Positions 41,325 to 45,625 of a stretch of DNA of 45,625 bases are shown here, one piece after another. The stretch lies in NCBI GenBank assembly GCA_902774155.1, contig CACYHF010000011.1, positions 1-45,625 of the forward strand. Direction: 5' to 3'. This stretch comes from an uncultured Bacteroidia bacterium (GTDB lineage: Bacteria; Bacteroidota; Bacteroidia; Bacteroidales; UBA932). A program made the position numbers and the translations under genes. Below the pieces are notes generated by a model. That model did no database searches. It saw only the letters and a list, made by a program, of their open reading frames with translations, and was not told the DNA's origin. Every line of letters starts with the position of its first letter. The stretch's first letter is position 1.

Positions 41325-42704
41325 TTAAAATTCAATATCCAGTTTTTCAATTTCCACGGCCACCTGTTTGAGGAAGCGGGTGGCTTCCCCGCCGTCGATG
41401 GCCCGGTGGTCATAGGTCAGGCTAAGTCCCATATAGGGCACGAAGGCATACACGCCGCCGCCCAGGTCCTTGGGACGCGGCACGATGGTACCCACGCCCA
41501 GGATGGCGCTCTGCGGCACGTTGATGATGGGCGTGAACCATTCCACGCCGAAGCCGCCCAGGTTGGACACCGTGAAGGAAGCGGCTTCCGGCGATAGCAG
41601 ATCCGGGTTGATATTTCCCTTCTTGCTATCCTCGGCCACCTTCTTCAGGGCCTTGGCCAGGTCCACGATGCTCAGCTCGTCGGCGTGCGGCACGGCCGGA
41701 ACCATAAGACCCCGTTCCGTATCCACCGCCAGACCCAGATTCACCGGTTTGAAGATGCGCATAGCGTCTCCAAGGCAGTGCGAATTGAGATTCGGGAACT
41801 GCTGCAGGGCCTTGATCACGGCGAAGCAGACGAAGTCGTTGATGGTGATGTTCACATCCACCTTTCCCTCTTCCAGGGCCTTCTTGGCCTTCTTGCGCAG
41901 GGCCATCACCTTGCGGGCATCGGCCCCCAGCATATGGGTGAGCTGGGCCGAATTCTGCAGGGAATTGTACATACTCTTAGCAATGAGCTTGCGCATATTG
42001 GACATCTTAACCACCTGGAATTCAGAGCCTTCACCGGCCAGGCCTTCCGTATGGCTGGGCTTCCAGACCTTGAGGTCGGCGCCCTTTACAGCGCCGGCCA
42101 GACCGGAACCGGCACCCGGAGATGCCACTCCGCCCTGGGCCATCTTGGCCTTGGCCAGCCCCGTGAGGGTGCCCTGAGCTGCTGCGGCAGCCTCCACATC
42201 GCGAGCGATGATACGGCCTCCGGGGCCGCTCCCCGCCACCTGCGCCGTATTGACGCCCTTCTCCGCCGCCAGCATCCTAGCTCTAGGTGATACACCAGCG
42301 GAGGAGGGTACACCCTCTGAAACCTCTGGCCACCCTCGGCCTGATAAGAGGGAGGGGCCCGCCGGCTCTGCCGGTGGGAGGGGTCGCGAAGCGACGGTTT
42401 CAGAGGGCGTACCCTCCGCAGCGCCGTTTCCTGCCGAACCAGGTTTGAATTCCTCGAAGGATTCGCCGGGCTGGCCGATGACCATCACGTTCTCCAGGCA
42501 GGGAATTTCGTCCCCATCGGCCCAGAAAATGGCCAGGACGGTGCCTTCTACCTGGGAGGCTTCCTCGAAGGTGGCTTTGTCGGTTTCGTAGCCGAAGAGG
42601 ACGTCGCCCACCTTCACGCTGTCCCCCACTTTTACTTTAAACTCGGAGATAATGCAGCTCTCCACGGACTGGCCCTGTTTGGGCATTATCACTACTTGTG
42701 CCAT
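41325..42704 (-). CDS. Dihydrolipoamide acyltransferase (E2) with a palindromic element in its linker
   Basis: The 459-residue protein has one lipoyl domain (about 1-80, lipoyl Lys43 in ETDKATFEE), a linker and a peripheral-subunit-binding domain (about 137-172, VSPRARMLAAEKGVN ... GGRIIARDVEAA). A catalytic domain from about 225 has DHRAIDGGEATRF (His and Asp of the acyltransferase). Residues 97-134 of the linker come from a 115-bp palindrome (42303-42417), read through in frame. The gene begins one base after the rhaT stop. E2 forms the core of the complex and passes the acyl group to CoA; the natural substrate is as uncertain as for E1. Confidence 0.9.
   Translation of the reverse strand: MAQVVIMPKQGQSVESCIISEFKVKVGDSVKVGDVLFGYETDKATFEEASQVEGTVLAIFWADGDEIPCLENVMVIGQPGESFEEFKPGSAGNGAAEGTPSETVASRPLPPAEPAGPSLLSGRGWPEVSEGVPSSAGVSPRARMLAAEKGVNTAQVAGSGPGGRIIARDVEAAAAAQGTLTGLAKAKMAQGGVASPGAGSGLAGAVKGADLKVWKPSHTEGLAGEGSEFQVVKMSNMRKLIAKSMYNSLQNSAQLTHMLGADARKVMALRKKAKKALEEGKVDVNITINDFVCFAVIKALQQFPNLNSHCLGDAMRIFKPVNLGLAVDTERGLMVPAVPHADELSIVDLAKALKKVAEDSKKGNINPDLLSPEAASFTVSNLGGFGVEWFTPIINVPQSAILGVGTIVPRPKDLGGGVYAFVPYMGLSLTYDHRAIDGGEATRFLKQVAVEIEKLDIEF
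42303..42417. repeat. 115-bp palindromic element inserted in frame in the E2 gene
   Basis: The ends 42303-42324 and 42396-42417 are 22-bp inverted repeats with one mismatch (GGAGGGTACACCCTCTGAAA versus GGAGGGTACGCCCTCTGAAA). Inside are two small hairpins: CCGGC-tct-GCCGG (42362-42374) and GTCGC-gaa-GCGAC (42383-42395). The whole folds like a cloverleaf and resembles a non-autonomous mobile palindrome. It adds about 38 codons without stop. Confidence 0.8.
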
Positions 42705-42705
42705 C

Positions 42706-43746
42706 TTATCCCATCAATTGAGGCAGGAATGTACTGAAAACCAATACCACCAGGCCGCACACCAGCACGGCGATGGTCTTTTTGGAGCAACCTTTCCATT
42801 CCTTGAGGATGATTCCCCAGACATTGGAGAAGGTTACGTTGAAGGCCATCAGAATGCAGAAGGCCAGGGTATCCATGGCGCTTCCGGGCTCGAAGAACGA
42901 GCGGCCCAGACTCAGGCCGAAGAACTGGCTGTACCAGAGGGCGCCGGCCAGCAGACAGAAGAGGAGGTTGTTCCCCCACACGTTCTTCTTGGCGTAGTCG
43001 CCCCAGGTCTTGTTCTTGGTGTTTTGCCAGAAGCAGTACACGGCGTTGGTCACAAAACCGCCCAGAGTTACCAGGAAGGTAGCCGGGAGGGTTTTGAACA
43101 TATCGGCCGTCTCCGCGAAATGAATGTCCTTGCCGAACTCCAGGCCCACATTGAAACAGCCGCTCATAAAGCCGGCCAGCAGGGCGATAATGAGACCCTT
43201 GGGGAAGTTGAAGTCCTTCACGGCCGCCTTCTTCTCTTCTTCGCTGAGGGTGGCCGATTTCATGCCGCCGGCCACGCCGATGATGGCGATGCCCAGCAGG
43301 CACACCACCACGCCCCAGATGACGGAGGCCGTCAGGGACGCGAGGGCGTTCATCTCCGGGAAGAAGATGTTCAGCAGCACCGGGCCCATCACGGTGCCCA
43401 GGCCGGCGCAGGTACCCAAGGCGATGCTCTGGCCCAGGGCCACGCCCAGGTAACGCATGGACAGGCCGAAAGTGAGACCACCCACGCCCCAGAGGGCGCC
43501 GAAAAGGATGGTCATCCAGATATTGAAGGAAGGGGCGGCTGCAAAGAGTTCTCCAACCGTATGGCCGGAAGGAACCGCCAGCAGCAGGCCCAGGAAAGGA
43601 AGGACCAGCCAGGCGAAGACACCCTGGACAATCCAGTAGCTCTCCCAGCTCCAGTCCTTGATCTTATTAATGGGCACATAGCAACTGGACTGACAGAACG
43701 CGCCAATTGCTATGATTAACAAACCGATGATTAAATTCATATTCAA
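42706..43746 (-). CDS. rhaT: L-rhamnose/H+ symporter RhaT
   Basis: The 346-residue inner-membrane protein has about ten hydrophobic segments. Family-typical blocks are visible: GAFCQSSCYVPINKIKDWSWE, GALWGVGGLTFGLSMRYLG, LGQSIALGTCAGLGTVMGP and LLAGFMSGCFNVGLEFG. It takes up L-rhamnose with protons. The gene lies 8 bp behind rhaA and 1 bp before the E2 gene. Confidence 0.92.
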   Translation of the reverse strand: MNMNLIIGLLIIAIGAFCQSSCYVPINKIKDWSWESYWIVQGVFAWLVLPFLGLLLAVPSGHTVGELFAAAPSFNIWMTILFGALWGVGGLTFGLSMRYLGVALGQSIALGTCAGLGTVMGPVLLNIFFPEMNALASLTASVIWGVVVCLLGIAIIGVAGGMKSATLSEEEKKAAVKDFNFPKGLIIALLAGFMSGCFNVGLEFGKDIHFAETADMFKTLPATFLVTLGGFVTNAVYCFWQNTKNKTWGDYAKKNVWGNNLLFCLLAGALWYSQFFGLSLGRSFFEPGSAMDTLAFCILMAFNVTFSNVWGIILKEWKGCSKKTIAVLVCGLVVLVFSTFLPQLMG

Positions 43747-43754
43747 TCGTATAT

Positions 43755-45053
43755 TTACCGTTTGGAAGTGACTTCCTTCTCGTATTTTTCGATTTCCGGG
43801 ATGAAGTCGGCGCCCACGGGCACGTCGTTCTTCATGTTGAAGTAATCGAACACGGCACCGAACGGAAGGGTCTTGGCCTCTTCCAGGAGCGCCAGGCGCT
43901 GGAAGTCCTTGCCGGCATCTTCATACTTACGCAGCTTGGCCAGCGGTTCCAGCAGGGCGCTCAGGAGGCACTTCTGCGTAGCGCGGGTACCAATTACATA
44001 GGCGCCGATGCGGTTGATGGCGGCGTCGAAGTAATCCAGGCCGATATGGCTGCGGTTCAGGGCATCGGCACGGACAATCTCCTTGAACAGGTCCAGGGTC
44101 TGGTCGTTCATGATGGTCACGTGGTCGGAGTCCCAGCGGATGGGGCGGCTCACGTGAAGCATAAGCTCCGGCACGTACAGCAGCAGCGAGGCCACCATAT
44201 CGGCCACATTCTCCGTCATCTCATAATGGCCGGTGTCCAGGGTGTACATGAGCTTGCGGGTGGCGCAATAGCCGGACACGAAGTCGTGGGAACCAACGGT
44301 ATAGCTTTCCAGGCCGATACCGAAGAGCTTGGCCTCCAGGCAGGTCTTCATGCCGGGAAGGTCTTCCTTCAGGATCTCGTCCAGGGATTCGGCGAAAATT
44401 TCACGATAACGCTTACGCTCTACGGTCTGGTCCTTGGAACCGTCGTGTACCCAGATGTTCATGATACAAGGGTCGTTCTGGGCCTTACCCATGGCATCTG
44501 CGATACGGCGGCAACGCTTAGTGTGTTCGATCCAGAATTCGCGGATGGCCGGATCCGGGTTACTCAAGGACAGGTTTCCGCTCTTGGGATGGCCGAAGGA
44601 AGTGGAGTTGAAATCCAGCTTCATCTTGTTCTCCTTTGCCCAGTCGATCCAGCTCTGGAAGTGCTTCACTTCCACCTGGTCACGGTCTACGTATTCACCC
44701 TTGAAGTCGCCGTAGATCTCATGCAGGTTCAGGCGGTGATTACCGGCCAGGAGGCTCTTGGCAAAGAGCACGTCCTGCCGCACTTCGTCTATGTTGCGGG
44801 CACGGCCGGGATAGTTGCCGGTGGTCTGGATACCGCCGGAAAGGCCTGCGGCGCTTTCAAAGCCGATGACGTCGTCGGTTTGCCAGCAATGCAGGGAGAT
44901 GGGGGTCTTCTCCAAGGTTTCGATGGCTTTGTCGGTGTCTACGCCGAATTCAGCATAACGGTCTTTGGCGATTTCGTAAGCGCCCATGATGGTGGCTTCC
45001 TTCGCCAGGCCCTTGGCTAGCTGGATGCCCTTTTCTAAAATGTTTTCTGCCAT
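43755..45053 (-). CDS. rhaA: L-rhamnose isomerase
   Basis: This 432-residue protein carries the blocks of rhamnose isomerase: SLHCWQTDDVIGFE, LNLHEIYGDF, DFNSTSFGHPKSGNLSLSNP, IWVHDGSKDQ, and YTLDTGHYEMTE, with His, Asp and Glu ligands for two divalent metals. It converts L-rhamnose to L-rhamnulose in the cytoplasm. The length is normal and the start gives the full N-terminus. It follows rhaB by 19 bp. Confidence 0.93.
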   Translation of the reverse strand: MAENILEKGIQLAKGLAKEATIMGAYEIAKDRYAEFGVDTDKAIETLEKTPISLHCWQTDDVIGFESAAGLSGGIQTTGNYPGRARNIDEVRQDVLFAKSLLAGNHRLNLHEIYGDFKGEYVDRDQVEVKHFQSWIDWAKENKMKLDFNSTSFGHPKSGNLSLSNPDPAIREFWIEHTKRCRRIADAMGKAQNDPCIMNIWVHDGSKDQTVERKRYREIFAESLDEILKEDLPGMKTCLEAKLFGIGLESYTVGSHDFVSGYCATRKLMYTLDTGHYEMTENVADMVASLLLYVPELMLHVSRPIRWDSDHVTIMNDQTLDLFKEIVRADALNRSHIGLDYFDAAINRIGAYVIGTRATQKCLLSALLEPLAKLRKYEDAGKDFQRLALLEEAKTLPFGAVFDYFNMKNDVPVGADFIPEIEKYEKEVTSKR

Positions 45054-45072
45054 AATATTGTTGTGTTTTGTG

Positions 45073-45625
45073 TTATTGATTCTGGGGATAAAAGGTTTTC
45101 ACGGCAAAGGCCTTGGCAATCATCTGGCGCATAGCCCAGCGGTCTTTCACCAGGCCGGCGGTCACCGGCATGCCGATGGCGTTGGCCGTCCACTGGCTCA
45201 TGGTGTCGTTGGCGCTGCCGCCGCCAATCACGTGCAGTTTCTCGATCTTAAACGGAGCGAAGCCCTGCAGCATCTCCACAATCTCTCCGTAACGCTGGGC
45301 CAGACTGTGATAAATGCAGCTGATGTACTGGGCATCGTTCTTGGGAACGGGCTGGCCGCTCTTCTTCAGATATTCGTCGATGGCACGGACCATATTGGCG
45401 GGTGCGGCGAAGCTGGGATCGTCGGGGTTGATGCGGCCGGGGAAGGCAGCTTCGGCCTGGGCCATGGCCTCCATTTCGCTGTACTTATAAGTACGGCCTT
45501 CGGCCTCCCATACCTTGCGGCTCTGTTCCAGCAGCCACATGCCGGTGATGTTCTTGAGGAAGCGGGTGGTGCCGTCGATGCCGCCTTCATTGGTGAAATT
45601 CAGGCGGGTGGAATCTTCGTTGATG
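45073..45625 (-). CDS. rhaB: Rhamnulokinase, C-terminal part (runs off the right edge)
   Basis: At least 184 residues of an FGGY-family kinase are in the window. INEDSTRLNFTNEGGIDGTTR and GMWLLEQSRKVWE are typical of rhamnulokinase, and LHVIGGGSANDTMSQWTANAIG is the C-terminal ATP-binding block of the FGGY fold. It phosphorylates L-rhamnulose at C1. The N-terminal two thirds and the operon promoter lie outside. Confidence 0.9.
   Translation of the reverse strand, partial: INEDSTRLNFTNEGGIDGTTRFLKNITGMWLLEQSRKVWEAEGRTYKYSEMEAMAQAEAAFPGRINPDDPSFAAPANMVRAIDEYLKKSGQPVPKNDAQYISCIYHSLAQRYGEIVEMLQGFAPFKIEKLHVIGGGSANDTMSQWTANAIGMPVTAGLVKDRWAMRQMIAKAFAVKTFYPQNQ

Noticed and set aside
1-45625. CRISPR arrays, insertion sequences, phage genes, tRNA and rRNA genes
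   Set aside because: No regularly spaced repeats, transposase or integrase reading frames or cloverleaf genes were seen apart from tmRNA.

Overview
The window looks like a chromosomal piece of a moderately GC-rich (high fifties percent by impression) Bacteroidota, most likely Bacteroidales, bacterium from a gut-like habitat. Three things point there. Many genes are preceded by the Bacteroidota -7 element TAnnTTTG, several with a TTG about 20 bp upstream, and few have Shine-Dalgarno sites. The family content is typical: BACON-domain lipoproteins, membrane-anchored AraC-type regulators, GH78 and GH35-like glycosidases, a recF-DUF721 pair. Many exported proteins carry lipoprotein signals ending ...SC or ...GC. 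Genus cannot be fixed from this; Rikenellaceae or UBA932/Cryptobacteroides-type relatives are a guess.

Layout. 1-3767: an MscS-type channel gene broken by an internal deletion and frameshift, behind a membrane-spanning AraC-type regulator. 3975-5657: a lipoprotein/TPR/transmembrane/AraC-HTH regulator, followed by an operon (5751-10719) of a small membrane protein, an outer-membrane barrel, an S41 peptidase, an M13 peptidase and a lipoprotein, closed by a terminator shared with the convergent tmRNA gene (10756-11152, minus). 11195-17455 (minus): recF, a DciA-like DUF721 gene, an M6 metalloprotease, a BACON protein and an NlpC/P60 lipoprotein in one tight row. 17543-19879 (plus): TPR membrane protein, YebC/TACO1 family protein, esterase. 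19921-23081 (plus): four overlapping genes encoding an HprK/PEPCK-like P-loop kinase, a small Sec11-like S26 peptidase, a stand-alone PqqD and an ABC exporter, followed by a SIS-domain isomerase. This looks like peptide maturation and export machinery without a visible precursor. 24105-31877: a GH78 rhamnosidase, a GH35-like glycosidase, a structured intergenic region, a CocE/SGNH hydrolase whose SGNH end is frameshifted, and an alpha/beta hydrolase.

31881-45625 (minus): one very compact operon running rhaB (partial), rhaA, rhaT, E2, E3, fused E1 of a 2-oxoacid dehydrogenase complex, a PHP protein, a bifunctional aldolase/short-chain dehydrogenase, a zinc-type alcohol dehydrogenase and a tandem class II aldolase. 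With the nearby GH78 enzyme it makes a rhamnose utilisation locus: release of rhamnose, symport, isomerisation, phosphorylation, cleavage to DHAP and L-lactaldehyde, oxidation to lactate. An entire 2-oxoacid dehydrogenase complex is wired into the same transcript.

The main leads are the kinase/S26/PqqD/ABC cassette, the dehydrogenase complex inside the rhamnose operon, a palindromic element inserted in frame in the E2 linker, tandem repeats next to both AraC-type regulators, a structured intergenic palindrome, and a strongly over-represented heptamer ATCGGCC. No CRISPR array, insertion sequence, tRNA or rRNA was seen.
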